Below are positions 26,582-34,734 of a DNA stretch of 64,000 bases, piece by piece (within the stretch, counting starts at the first letter, position 1; each line of letters begins with the position of its first letter). The notes beneath the pieces were generated by a model. That model ran no database searches. It was not told where the DNA came from and saw nothing but the letters and a program-made list of their open reading frames with translations. The DNA lies in NCBI GenBank assembly GCA_963664045.2, contig CAXXGT010000007.1, positions 62,001-126,000 of the forward strand. Reading direction: 5' to 3'. The DNA is from JAPPHA01 sp963664045 (GTDB lineage: Bacteria; Pseudomonadota; Alphaproteobacteria; Rhodobacterales; Rhodobacteraceae). Position numbers and translations under genes: made by a program.

Positions 26582-27462
26582 CGTGCTGCTCCGATCCGGA
26601 CAACCCGGTTCGCATGGACGACGAGCAACGGGGCTTCGGGACCCGAGCCGAATCCCTTGATCACCTCTCTCAGCGCCAGTCGCAAGGTGCCCTCGATCTC
26701 GAATGGCACCTCGAACTGCCAGTCGCCGCGATCTTCAACGATCACCTGGTAGTCCGCGGCTTCGCCCCACCGCTCCAGGACATCGATGAGGTATTCACCC
26801 CTGGCGGCCTTCCAGACGGGCGTTTTCGGTTTTGGCCTCACCACCTCCACCGCCGGGTCCGGAGCTTTGCCTGCCGTTTCCTTTTTCCGGTTTCCGCCGA
26901 ACAGACTGGCCAGAAACCCGGGTTTTTTCTCTTCGGGTGCTGTTTGTGGCCGGCGTGCGGTGTCAGGTTTCTCGCACCCGATCTTCAGCACATCCCCGAC
27001 GCGGAGCCGGTTGGCATTGGCCGCGGCCTTCGGGTTGGCGGCGGTGATCTCGGGGTGGCGGGCAGCGTTCCCGAGATAATTCCTTGCGAGCTTTCCCAAC
27101 GTGTCCCCCGCGCGAATACTGTGCCGGACACAGTTCGCGGCGGAGGCCTCTGATTGTGTCGCAGGTCCGCCGGCCCCGATGGAGCCGGGCTGTCGCGTGT
27201 TCGTTTGGGTTTTGTCTTGCCGGCCGCCGATCGAAAGGGCCGGATCTGTCGCCAGGATGAGTTCGGGGTTTTGCCAGTCAGGGCAGCGGATCAATGGTCC
27301 GATGGCTGCTGTGGCAGTGGACGCTTCTGCAGCGGCCAGTACGCATATCGCCAGCCAATGTCGTCCATGCGCCGCTCGCGGACGGCGAGGCCCTTCTTCA
27401 CCAGCGCGGCGGTGACGGCAGCCGTTCGGGTTCGGCTCCAGCGGAGCGTCTGTGTGATCCAC
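26578..27462 (-). CDS. LysM and TcpQ/PilL-like pilus protein
   Basis: A LysM peptidoglycan-binding domain (HSIRAGDTLGKLARNYLG, LRVGDVLKIGC) is followed by a basic Pro-rich linker. The C-terminal TcpQ/PilL-like domain (GEYLIDVLERWGEAADYQVI, EIEGTLRLALREVIKGF) is one that normally docks onto a PilN-type secretin. A hydrophobic segment, LAICVLAAAEASTATA, precedes the LysM part and is probably the signal peptide. No ATG/GTG/TTG lies just before it, so the start is unclear and could be internal to the stated range. It is probably an anchor for the adjacent secretin. Confidence 0.72.
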   Translation of the reverse strand: MDHTDAPLEPNPNGCRHRRAGEEGPRRPRAAHGRHWLAICVLAAAEASTATAAIGPLIRCPDWQNPELILATDPALSIGGRQDKTQTNTRQPGSIGAGGPATQSEASAANCVRHSIRAGDTLGKLARNYLGNAARHPEITAANPKAAANANRLRVGDVLKIGCEKPDTARRPQTAPEEKKPGFLASLFGGNRKKETAGKAPDPAVEVVRPKPKTPVWKAARGEYLIDVLERWGEAADYQVIVEDRGDWQFEVPFEIEGTLRLALREVIKGFGSGPEAPLLVVHANRVVRIGAAR

Positions 27463-27641
27463 TCGGTTGTTACGGCGTCGCCTGTCTGGTGATGGCCGCC
27501 GGCAATGGTCGCATATACCAGTGCCTGGGCACGCAGATCTCCTTTCGGCTCGCCTCTCCCATTGGCTTCAAGATAGTCCATGACCTCATTCACGTTGACG
27601 GGCGCGTTGTCAAGATATAGGAATTGCGAAATTTTCATCAT
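27291..27641 (-). CDS. Small winged-helix protein, possible transfer regulator
   Basis: The 116-residue protein has a MarR-like winged-helix pattern (TEWITQTLRWSRTRTAAVTA, ALVKKGLAVRERRMDDIGWR). AGGAAACG precedes the ATG at 27641. It is the first minus-strand gene and its start lies only 14 bp from the plus-strand trbB start, so it is placed to control both operons. The 3' part overlaps the LysM gene in another frame. It is not assigned to a named family. Confidence 0.5.
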   Translation of the reverse strand: MMKISQFLYLDNAPVNVNEVMDYLEANGRGEPKGDLRAQALVYATIAGGHHQTGDAVTTEWITQTLRWSRTRTAAVTAALVKKGLAVRERRMDDIGWRYAYWPLQKRPLPQQPSDH

Positions 27642-27655
27642 GATCGTTTCCTGGT

Positions 27656-28549
27656 ATGGTCACATCAGTATCCCCGACATCCGAAGCCGAGGCAATCCTG
27701 GGGCCGGTTTACGATCTGCTGAACGACTGCGACGTCACGGAGATTTCCATGAACGCCGACAACGACGTGTGGGTTGCGCGGTTTGCATGCCGCTCCCGGT
27801 GCGAGGTCACGTGGGACGCCGCGTCCGCTGAGCGCTTGATTCGATGGTGTGTTTCTCGTTCTGGAGGGATTATCGATTCCAGTCAGCCAATCGCTTCCAT
27901 GACCGTTCCGGGGTACAATCATCGCATTGAGGCCCTGTTGCCTCCGGTTGTGAACGCGCCTGTCTTTTCGATTCGCCGACATACGGACGTGACGGTCAAG
28001 CTCGATCACTTCGACTGGTCCGATTCTGATGACCTGGCCCGCATTGCCCGCGCATACTCGGCCCAAAGGCGTAGTTTAATCATCGCCGGAGCGACCGGTT
28101 CCGGCAAAACCACGTTTGCCAATGCCTGCCTTGCCATACTTGCCGAGTACCGGGACGATGTGCGCCTCGTCGTCATCGAAGACACCCCCGAACTCAGGTC
28201 CCGGTTGCGCAATACAGTGTACTTGCGGACGTCCCGAACCGTGGATCAGCAACGGCTGTTGATCTCGACGCTGCGGTTGGCGCCCGATCGGATTGTCGTC
28301 GGCGAGTGCCGGGATGGACGGGCGGCATTGACCCTTCTGAAAGCCTGGAACACCGGGCACCAGGGCGGACTCACGACGCTGCACGCCAACAACGCGTCCG
28401 AGGTCGTGACTCGCCTGGCGATGCTTTGTTCCGAGGTCGCGGTGACGAGCCAGGAAAATCTGATCCGCTCGACTGTCGACCTTGTCGTTTTTCTTGACCG
28501 CGGCGCCGGGCGGCCGGTTGTTCGCGAAGTTCTGGAGGTTCGTTCATGA
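27656..28549 (+). CDS. trbB: VirB11/TrbB secretion ATPase
   Basis: The 297-residue protein has Walker A IIAGATGSGKTTFANAC (about residues 141-157), an Asp box VIEDTPELR, Walker B-like APDRIVVGECRDG and the His box GGLTTLHANNASEV. These define the VirB11/GspE superfamily. It forms a hexamer on the cytoplasmic side of the channel. It heads the plus-strand transfer operon; ATGA overlap with trbC. Confidence 0.92.
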   Translation: MVTSVSPTSEAEAILGPVYDLLNDCDVTEISMNADNDVWVARFACRSRCEVTWDAASAERLIRWCVSRSGGIIDSSQPIASMTVPGYNHRIEALLPPVVNAPVFSIRRHTDVTVKLDHFDWSDSDDLARIARAYSAQRRSLIIAGATGSGKTTFANACLAILAEYRDDVRLVVIEDTPELRSRLRNTVYLRTSRTVDQQRLLISTLRLAPDRIVVGECRDGRAALTLLKAWNTGHQGGLTTLHANNASEVVTRLAMLCSEVAVTSQENLIRSTVDLVVFLDRGAGRPVVREVLEVRS

Positions 28550-28929
28550 CTGCATTGGATCGCCCTGTTCTGCTATTGGCCGTGATGGTCTCGGCCGGAT
28601 CGCCGGCCTGGGCTGGCGGGGCCACGATGCCTTGGGACGGGCCTCTCGACCGCCTTGTCGACAATCTCACCGGACCGTTCGCCCTTGCCGTCGGTGTGCT
28701 CGGCCTCGTTGTCCTGGCCGTGCGCATTCTTTTTGGTGAGCAGTTCGGCCAGTTCGCCCGATCCATCATCAACGTGGTCATCGCGGTCGCGATGATTACC
28801 GGCGGGGCAGGGCTGCTTCGTGCCCTGATCCCCGGAGCGACAGGCGCATCGTACGCGTGTGAAGATCCGCATGCGCACCTGCCTGTCACCGAACCGGACG
28901 GCTGGTCATGTCCGGATTCCTCCTCCTGA
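28546..28929 (+). CDS. trbC: VirB2/TrbC pilin
   Basis: The 127-residue protein has a signal peptide (VLLLAVMVSAGSPAWAG) and two hydrophobic helices (PFALAVGVLGLVVLAVRILF and SIINVVIAVAMITGGAGLL) separated by a short loop, as in conjugative pilins of the VirB2/TrbC family. The extra C-terminal ~25 hydrophilic residues may be removed on maturation; TraF is the expected protease. Its end overlaps trbG by 22 bp. Confidence 0.85.
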   Translation: MTALDRPVLLLAVMVSAGSPAWAGGATMPWDGPLDRLVDNLTGPFALAVGVLGLVVLAVRILFGEQFGQFARSIINVVIAVAMITGGAGLLRALIPGATGASYACEDPHAHLPVTEPDGWSCPDSSS

Positions 28930-29762
28930 GTCTCGTCATGCTCTCGGCCGTGGCGGCTGCCGGCGTGCGGGCCGAGACCGCCGAGGATGCCCAGAGAGCT
29001 GTCCAGACTTCATGGCAGGGCCAGAAAGCAACGGCCGCGCTTGGAGAGGCGGGGCGCGTGGTCGTCATATATGGTGAGGCGCCTGTTGCCCTGGTTTGTG
29101 CTCCGCTCCACATCTGTGCGATCGAATTCGGACCGGAAGAAGAGTTCCACGACACTCCATCCCTGTCGGATCCTGTGCGTTGGCAGATGGAGTTGCGCGA
29201 GGGGTTTGCGGAAGGGTCCCGGCGTCAATACCTGATCCTGAAGCCGTCCGCTGCCGCCGAGCCAGCCATTCTGACGGCGTTCACGAACAGGCGTTTCTAT
29301 TCCATTCGCCTGGTGCCCGATCCCTCTTCCTACACGCCGATCCTGTCGTTCCGGTTTCCGGATGACGAGGCCGCGGCGGTTCGCGCCCGTCTTGAGGCTG
29401 ATCGTCGGGCCGAAGCGGAGGCCGCGGCAATCGCGGCATCAGCCGTTCAGGCCGTCACCGCCAGGACAGGCGTTCCTGTCGAGGACGGACTGGTGGCGGC
29501 CGGTGAGCTCAACTTCGATTATCTCATTTCAGGCGAGGCCGGGTTTGCGCCGCAGCGGATCTACGACGACGGTGCGAAAACGTACATCGAGCTTCCGCGA
29601 TCATGGAAGGGCGAGCACCCGGTCTATCACGCGCAAACGGATGAAGCTGATCGCGTGGTCAACTACCGGATCGACGGGCGGCGCTACGAGATCGAGGGCG
29701 TCTTCAATGCTGGCGCCCTCCGCCTCGGGCGCGATGAGATCCGGATTCGGCGCCGCCAATGA
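28908..29762 (+). CDS. trbG: VirB9/TrbG outer-membrane channel protein
   Basis: The 284-residue protein has a signal peptide, a VirB9-type N-domain (APLHICAIEFGPEEEF, RRQYLILKP) and a C-terminal domain (NFDYLISGEAGFAPQRIYDD, GAKTYIELP, VNYRIDGRRYEIEGVF). A basic/Ala-rich helical linker lies between. It forms the outer-membrane core with VirB7 and VirB10. It overlaps the lipoprotein gene by 4 bp. Confidence 0.9.
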   Translation: MSGFLLLSLVMLSAVAAAGVRAETAEDAQRAVQTSWQGQKATAALGEAGRVVVIYGEAPVALVCAPLHICAIEFGPEEEFHDTPSLSDPVRWQMELREGFAEGSRRQYLILKPSAAAEPAILTAFTNRRFYSIRLVPDPSSYTPILSFRFPDDEAAAVRARLEADRRAEAEAAAIAASAVQAVTARTGVPVEDGLVAAGELNFDYLISGEAGFAPQRIYDDGAKTYIELPRSWKGEHPVYHAQTDEADRVVNYRIDGRRYEIEGVFNAGALRLGRDEIRIRRRQ

Positions 29763-30241
29763 TACGCCTTGGCCCCGCCGTTCCTGCGCTTGCGGCTCTT
29801 CTGCTCGCGGCCTGTTCCGGGGGGTTGCCGTGGACGTCCGCTGGCCGTTCCGTCCCCCTGTCCGAGGCCCAGTATTGTGCGGTCGGCCATGATCTCGCGC
29901 GTCAGATCGCTGGCCATGTTTCCGTGCGCGGGATCATCCTCGTGTCGCCCGAACGCCGCACCAGATGCGAGAATTACGCGCTCCATTACCTGCGTCGCGC
30001 CGGCTTCGCCGTGGACGAGTCCGGGGCGTCCCCCACGTTCGATGTGGAGCTTGCGTATGCTGGAGAAGCCGCGTTCCAGGCGACGGCGTCGATCGGACGG
30101 ACATTGAAGATCTCGCGGATCTATGAACCCGGCGATGGCGGTGTCTATCCCGTGAGCCCGGTGTCGGTGATGCGGCTGTCGGCCCGCACCGTCTGGCGTG
30201 CGCCGGCCGAGTTGATCCGGAATAATGCACCCGGTTCGTAA
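29759..30241 (+). CDS. TrbH/VirB7-like lipoprotein
   Basis: The 160-residue protein has a lipoprotein signal (ALAALLLAACSGG, lipid-bearing Cys about 19) and a small periplasmic domain with paired Cys (RRTRCENYAL) and a beta-rich end. Its position between trbG and trbD fits TrbH, the VirB7-like lipoprotein that anchors the VirB9 ring. Sequence similarity to TrbH is weak, so the name is positional. Confidence 0.65.
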   Translation: MIRLGPAVPALAALLLAACSGGLPWTSAGRSVPLSEAQYCAVGHDLARQIAGHVSVRGIILVSPERRTRCENYALHYLRRAGFAVDESGASPTFDVELAYAGEAAFQATASIGRTLKISRIYEPGDGGVYPVSPVSVMRLSARTVWRAPAELIRNNAPGS

Positions 30242-30515
30242 GGCGCTGACCCAACCGGTCCTTCTCGGCGGGATGGAGCGGGTTCCGCTGGTGCTCGTGC
30301 TGTTCGTCGCGGGCGTGTTCGTGCTGGTTCAAACACCGGCGTCCATCGTCTCCGGCCTGGTCATTGCCGGCGCTGGCGTGGTTGTTCTCCGCCGGACGGC
30401 CGAGCAGGACCCGCAGTATTTCGCTGTCCTGTACCGCCGCCTGAAATACGGCCGTTACTACGGATCCGTGCCGCTCGATGCCGGCAGAAGGGACTACCGG
30501 TTTTGGCAACGGTAG
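30225..30515 (+). CDS. trbD: VirB3/TrbD membrane protein
   Basis: The 96-residue protein shows the VirB3/TrbD pattern: VRKALTQPVLLGGMERVPL, one long hydrophobic hairpin (LVLVLFVAGVFVLVQTP, SIVSGLVIAGAGVVVL) and the tail DPQYFAVLYRRLKYGRYY. VirB3 works with VirB4 at the inner membrane. It overlaps both neighbours. Confidence 0.87.
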   Translation: MHPVRKALTQPVLLGGMERVPLVLVLFVAGVFVLVQTPASIVSGLVIAGAGVVVLRRTAEQDPQYFAVLYRRLKYGRYYGSVPLDAGRRDYRFWQR

Positions 30516-31708
30516 AAACCATCAATGGCGTTCCTGTCGTTTTCGGGGTCACCTGGGGGCTGCGCAAGGGACGTTGGCGGTCCGTGATTCAGGGCCGTAT
30601 CGGATACTGCGACTTCGAAGACGGTCAGCGGCCGCGTGGCGCCATGCCCGCGGCGGCGTTTGCGGTTGCGGCCGTGCATCCGGATCACGAGTACGAGCCG
30701 TGCCTGGTTGCGCTCTCGAATGATGATGAGGACCGCTTCATGACCGTGGTCGTCACGGATGGGTCCCCCACTGTTTTCACCGAAGAGGTGTACGACGGCG
30801 ACGATGCCTCCCGGGAGTGGGTGCTGGCGATCGAAGCGGCGCTCGGAAACGCGTCCCTGGCACGCGTCTATCTGCCGGAAGGACAGGGCGATATTGCTGC
30901 CCTGGCGAGCGATTCCGACAAAGTGGTGTTGTATGAAGTCGCAGGGATCGAAACGCCTTCAGGCGTACACCCTGTTCGGCGAAGTGGCCGCTGGCGTTGG
31001 GCACTCACCGCCATCGGCGGGCTCTGTTTGACGGGTGGGATTTTGACATTAACCTGGTTTGTTTTCCTGCAACCTTTGCAAAGCCAGGACGAACAGGGCG
31101 CCGAGAAATACCGGATCGAGGTCTCGCGCCTCGATGTGCAGCCGTTGCTGCAGCACTGCATTTCGAAGTTGGCGGAATTCTGGCCCATGGCGCCCGAGTG
31201 GGGCCTGGTCGAGGAGGGGTGTGTGCTTGATCCGCACCAGCGCCCGCAGGGATTGCCGTTCATTTCCGGTGATGGCGCATATGCCTACCGTCTGTATCGC
31301 CTGGCGCGTCATTGGAACGAATACCTGAGCGGCCGCGCCGCGGATAGTGTGACGGCCCTGTTTGCGGGCGAGGTCGTTGCCGAGCCGGGCCGGCGCATCC
31401 TGTATATGCCGGTCGAGCGGACTCACCGTCACGTATCGCCCGACTATATCCCTGCGCTCGGGGTGGAGGCTGCCCTTGACCAGTTGCTGGTCGGGGTGGT
31501 TGCAGCCAGCGGCTCGGTGTCTGACGGATCCGTCAATGCGTCCACCGCGCTGGACTTGCGGGCGGCGCTCGGCCGCCTGCAACACGTCGACCTCGAGCCC
31601 GTGTACGTCCGTCGCGGGCTGGCCGACAGCAATACGGAGTTCCGGATCCGGCCGGTGCAGCTGCACAAGGAGAAAATCCGGGATGACAATGCAGGCGCGC
31701 AAAAATGA
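30503..31708 (+). CDS. PilO-like bitopic pilus accessory protein
   Basis: The 401-residue protein starts VETINGVPVVFGVTWGLRKG, similar to the opening of type IVb PilO (pilin accessory) proteins. It has one membrane helix (WALTAIGGLCLTGGILTLTW, about residues 165-185) and a periplasmic domain with paired Cys. The TTG start at 30503 overlaps trbD. Together with the PilN-like and TcpQ/PilL-like genes on the other strand it forms a partial type IVb pilus set inside a Trb system. Assignment rests on weak similarity and context. Confidence 0.55.
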   Translation: MATVETINGVPVVFGVTWGLRKGRWRSVIQGRIGYCDFEDGQRPRGAMPAAAFAVAAVHPDHEYEPCLVALSNDDEDRFMTVVVTDGSPTVFTEEVYDGDDASREWVLAIEAALGNASLARVYLPEGQGDIAALASDSDKVVLYEVAGIETPSGVHPVRRSGRWRWALTAIGGLCLTGGILTLTWFVFLQPLQSQDEQGAEKYRIEVSRLDVQPLLQHCISKLAEFWPMAPEWGLVEEGCVLDPHQRPQGLPFISGDGAYAYRLYRLARHWNEYLSGRAADSVTALFAGEVVAEPGRRILYMPVERTHRHVSPDYIPALGVEAALDQLLVGVVAASGSVSDGSVNASTALDLRAALGRLQHVDLEPVYVRRGLADSNTEFRIRPVQLHKEKIRDDNAGAQK

Positions 31709-31979
31709 GCGTGCTATTCCATGTCAACGAATATTCGCTGAACCGTGCCTACGGTGGGTCGGGAGAAGGTGGCTGGTGTTACGATGTCGGCCGGTTCATC
31801 AAGTGCCATGGCATCTATTCCACCCGCGAATATGCGGTGAAGCATTCAACGCCATGAGGTCCAAGGTCACTGCAGCCCGGCGTGAGTTCCACTCGCCGCT
31901 CTGCACCGGGTGGCCGGACGTGCGCATTGAGCCACATGCAGGTGCCGACTTCCTGAAGACTCGGCGGCGCCATAAGTGA
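31705..31979 (+). pseudogene. Small conserved plasmid/phage-type protein, frameshifted
   Basis: ATG 31705 overlaps the previous stop (ATGA). The frame reads HVNEYSLNRAYGGSGEGGWC then YDVGRFIKCHG and stops at 31857. Adding one base near AAGCATTC (about 31842) restores AVKAFNAMRSKVTAARREF through to a stop at 31979, giving about 91 residues. The NEYSLNRAYGG...EGGW pattern is familiar from small hypothetical proteins of plasmids and phages. So it is one gene broken by a 1-base loss, or an assembly error. Confidence 0.55.
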
Positions 31980-32018
31980 CCGGGGAATGAACCATGGAAA
32001 CCCTGGAGAAGGAGATGG

Positions 32019-32361
32019 ATGAGTGAAATCATGGGGGCGTGTGTTTCTGGCGGTTGCTGTTGGTTTGGGTGGGACCAGGTAGCTTGGCCGCCGAAGTCCC
32101 AGTTGATTGATGGCGATACGTTGACAAACGGCGAAGCTCGAATTCGGCTTTGGCGTGTCGATGCTCCGGAGTTGCAACAGTCGTGCAGGACGCAGGGACA
32201 GGATTATGCCTGCGGCAAACGCGCTCGCGCGTGATCATGAAGATTGCCGGATACACGCTGACCTCCGAATGGAAGGCAGGTGTGTTGACCATGTCAACAT
32301 AGACGGCCAGATGGAACTGTTCTGCTACAAGCCTTCTGAGCCCCCCCGTAACGGTTCTTGA
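32019..32361 (+). pseudogene. Thermonuclease (SNase-fold) pseudogene
   Basis: One frame preserves IDGDTLTNGEARIRLWRVDA and PELQQSC...YACGKRAR, the first half of an exported staphylococcal-nuclease-like protein. The upstream signal-peptide region and the C-terminal half (DCRIHADLRMEGRCVDHVN) are each in different frames, with an in-frame stop after KRARA at 32234. At least two indels are needed to join them. SNase genes are common plasmid passengers; this one is dead. Confidence 0.6.
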
Positions 32362-33024
32362 CCCAACGGTCCGCGCAGATGATGTCGGCCTTTCCCTCTG
32401 CCGCCAACAGCCTCAACGAGCGCTCAATGAAGGGAATGTAGAGGTCGGCGCGATCGAAGACGGTTGTGTACCTCGCCAGGTATTCCGCCAGCAGTGCGTC
32501 CGGAATGAGTTCCTGGCGGACATAGGGCGGGTTCCCGACTACGAACGCGAATTCCGGGGGCAGTTCGGCCAGCAGGAAATCACCCTGAACAAGCCACTGG
32601 CTGGAAAGCATTATCGCCTCAGCCTGGCTGAATCCCGCTCCGCGAAGCTGTTGGAGAAGCTTCTGCCGCGTCGATTCGAATGTCTCCTGGTGAAGTTCGA
32701 CCCCCCGGATGCAGGACGCCAAGTTCCGAATTCCAGCAGGTTTCCCCTGGCGTTGCCATGCATCGAGAAGCCGTTCTACAGCGACGCAAAGGAAGTCGCC
32801 GTGACCGAAGGATGGTTCCAGAAGGGTCCTGTCATACAGTGGCCGATCGGTCGTGTAGCCCACAAGGTTGAGAATGAACTCGACAACCTCCCGCCGCGTG
32901 AAAACAGCGCCCGCATTTCTGCACCGGACTGCGACAGGTTTTTGACCGCGGCCTCCACCGGGCAGAACCCTGGCAAGGACGGCTGAGTCGGAACCATTTT
33001 CCGGTCGTGCAGGGTTTCGCTCAT
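32294..33024 (-). pseudogene. Eco57I/N6-adenine methylase fragment, frameshifted and truncated
   Basis: From ATG 33024 leftward the frame reads SETLHDRKMVPTQPSLPGF. A slip near 32915 is needed to continue into VFTRREVVEFILNLVGYTTD, motif I LLEPSFGHGDFL, and motif IV FAFVVGNPPYVRQE. The frame runs on to CADRWVKNRYGG and then breaks at a G run (about 32340-32350). The C-terminal part with the target-recognition domain is missing. This is a type II/IIG (Eco57I-class) adenine methyltransferase remnant. Confidence 0.75.
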
Positions 33025-33489
33025 CTCTTTTGTCTTTCGCCCAAATCCATTGTCGATTCTCGTCGAGGCAGCACGTCGATCAGACCCAATGGCCGGCCGA
33101 CCACCACTATACATCGGTTCGGGGTTTTGTCGCCACCGACCGTACTGATACACTGGCCGTCTGAACCGGCTCTGGAGACTTCCGCCGACGGACCTGTCTG
33201 GTTTTCGATCGAAGGCGATTGAAGTAGTACGTCGGGGTAAGTTTGGGACATATACGTGACCAAATGTCAGGTTTCCGGTTATTAGTCTTTAGGATTAAGG
33301 GTTGAACGCGTGACAGAGGCGCTCTAGCCGTCCGCATGGAAAAACCGCACTCCAATTTATTTGGCCATGTGGTCGATTACCTTCAGGGTTACAAAAGTAA
33401 AGGTAAAGTCCATTGGGCAGACTTCGTCATCAATATAACAGGTTGAAAAAGCGGATGTCGCTTGGGAGAGAGCGATCGCCGCGGCCGAG
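33025..33489. other. Non-coding stretch between methylase relic and yhaO
   Basis: This AT-richer segment contains only short open frames without recognisable protein features. The YhaO-like gene's promoter must lie here, but no confident -35/-10 pair stands out. Confidence 0.4.
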
Positions 33490-34734
33490 GTGTCTGTTTT
33501 GACAAGAATTCTTCACACGGCTGATTTGCATCTCGACTCTCCCCTGAAATCGTTGGCGCTGCGCGACGAAGACCTGCGGGCGAGGGTGGAATCGGCGACA
33601 CGCACGGCATTGACCCGGATCGTTGATACCGCCCTGTCCGAGAAAGTGGCGGCAGTGCTGATCGCAGGAGATCTCTTCGACGGAGCCGAGCGTAGCGCCC
33701 GCACGGCGGCCTTTCTGCTGGGAGAACTCGACCGGCTGCGTATCGGCGAGGTCCGGGTCTTCTACATCAAGGGCAATCACGATGCCGAAAACCCGGTCAC
33801 AGGCGCGCTCGACCTTCCCGGGAACGTCCACGTCTTCGACGCACGCGGGGGAAAGGCGCAGTTGGAGGACGGAATCTGGATCCATGGAGTCAGTTTTTCG
33901 GGCCGCCATGCGCCTGACAGCTTGCTGCCGCGCTTTTCCGCGCCGGTTGATGGGGCCGTCAACATCGCGATGCTGCACACCTCGCTTGCCGGGGCGGCGG
34001 AGCATGACGTCTATGCCCCTTGCTCCGTCGGTGACCTGGCAGGGAAGGGATTCGACTACTGGGCGCTTGGTCATGTGCATCGTCGGCATGTGCACGGCCG
34101 GGATCCCTGGATCGTCATGTCCGGCATGCCGCAGGGCCGTGACATGGGCGAGGCTGGCCCCAAGACCGCGACCCTCCTGACCATTACGGAAGAATGCATT
34201 GAGGTGGAGGAGCTTCCGACCTCTACCGTCGAATTCCGCAACAGCATGCTTGATGTGACCGACGTCGAAAGCGACGACAGGCTGCGAGCTGCCCTGCGAG
34301 ACCATTTGCGTGAAGAGGCCGAAGCACTGCGTTCCCCCACGGGCGTCCTGCGCCTGTCGCTTGCCGGCGCTTCGCCCCGTCATTGGCAGATTCTGCGCGA
34401 CCGGGATGTCTGGGCTGAACAGGTTGCGGCCATGGCGCGCGACACAGGTGTGCTCTGGCTGGAAAAACTGGTTTTCGACCTCGATATTCCCGACGCCGCG
34501 GCGGGCACTTCCGTCGCCATTGGCGAACTTGCATCCATCATGACCGAGATCCGTGCGGAAACAGGCTTCATCGCGACCGCGAGGGCCGAGATGGAGGCCG
34601 TCCTGTCGGATGCCCCACCCGTGATCCGCGCGAGGCTCTGGCCCGATGAGGCGAAGGCTGATGCGCTGGTCGTCCGCTTGGCGCAGGCAGGCTCGGAACG
34701 GGTTCTCGCGCGCATGAGGGGGACCGAAGGCTGA
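33490..34734 (+). CDS. YhaO-like DNA repair exonuclease (metallophosphoesterase)
   Basis: The 414-residue protein has the Mre11/SbcD phosphoesterase motifs in order: LHTADLHLDSP (I), LIAGDLFDGAE (II), YIKGNHDAEN (III), AMLHTSLAG (IV) and YWALGHVHRRHV (V). All metal ligands are present. The C-terminal ~150 residues match YhaO-type rather than SbcD proteins. The GTG at 33490 is given, but TTG at 33499 has better spacing from CCGAGG. The stop overlaps the yhaN ATG (TGATG), so the two are co-translated and probably form a nuclease-ATPase complex. Confidence 0.85.
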   Translation: MSVLTRILHTADLHLDSPLKSLALRDEDLRARVESATRTALTRIVDTALSEKVAAVLIAGDLFDGAERSARTAAFLLGELDRLRIGEVRVFYIKGNHDAENPVTGALDLPGNVHVFDARGGKAQLEDGIWIHGVSFSGRHAPDSLLPRFSAPVDGAVNIAMLHTSLAGAAEHDVYAPCSVGDLAGKGFDYWALGHVHRRHVHGRDPWIVMSGMPQGRDMGEAGPKTATLLTITEECIEVEELPTSTVEFRNSMLDVTDVESDDRLRAALRDHLREEAEALRSPTGVLRLSLAGASPRHWQILRDRDVWAEQVAAMARDTGVLWLEKLVFDLDIPDAAAGTSVAIGELASIMTEIRAETGFIATARAEMEAVLSDAPPVIRARLWPDEAKADALVVRLAQAGSERVLARMRGTEG

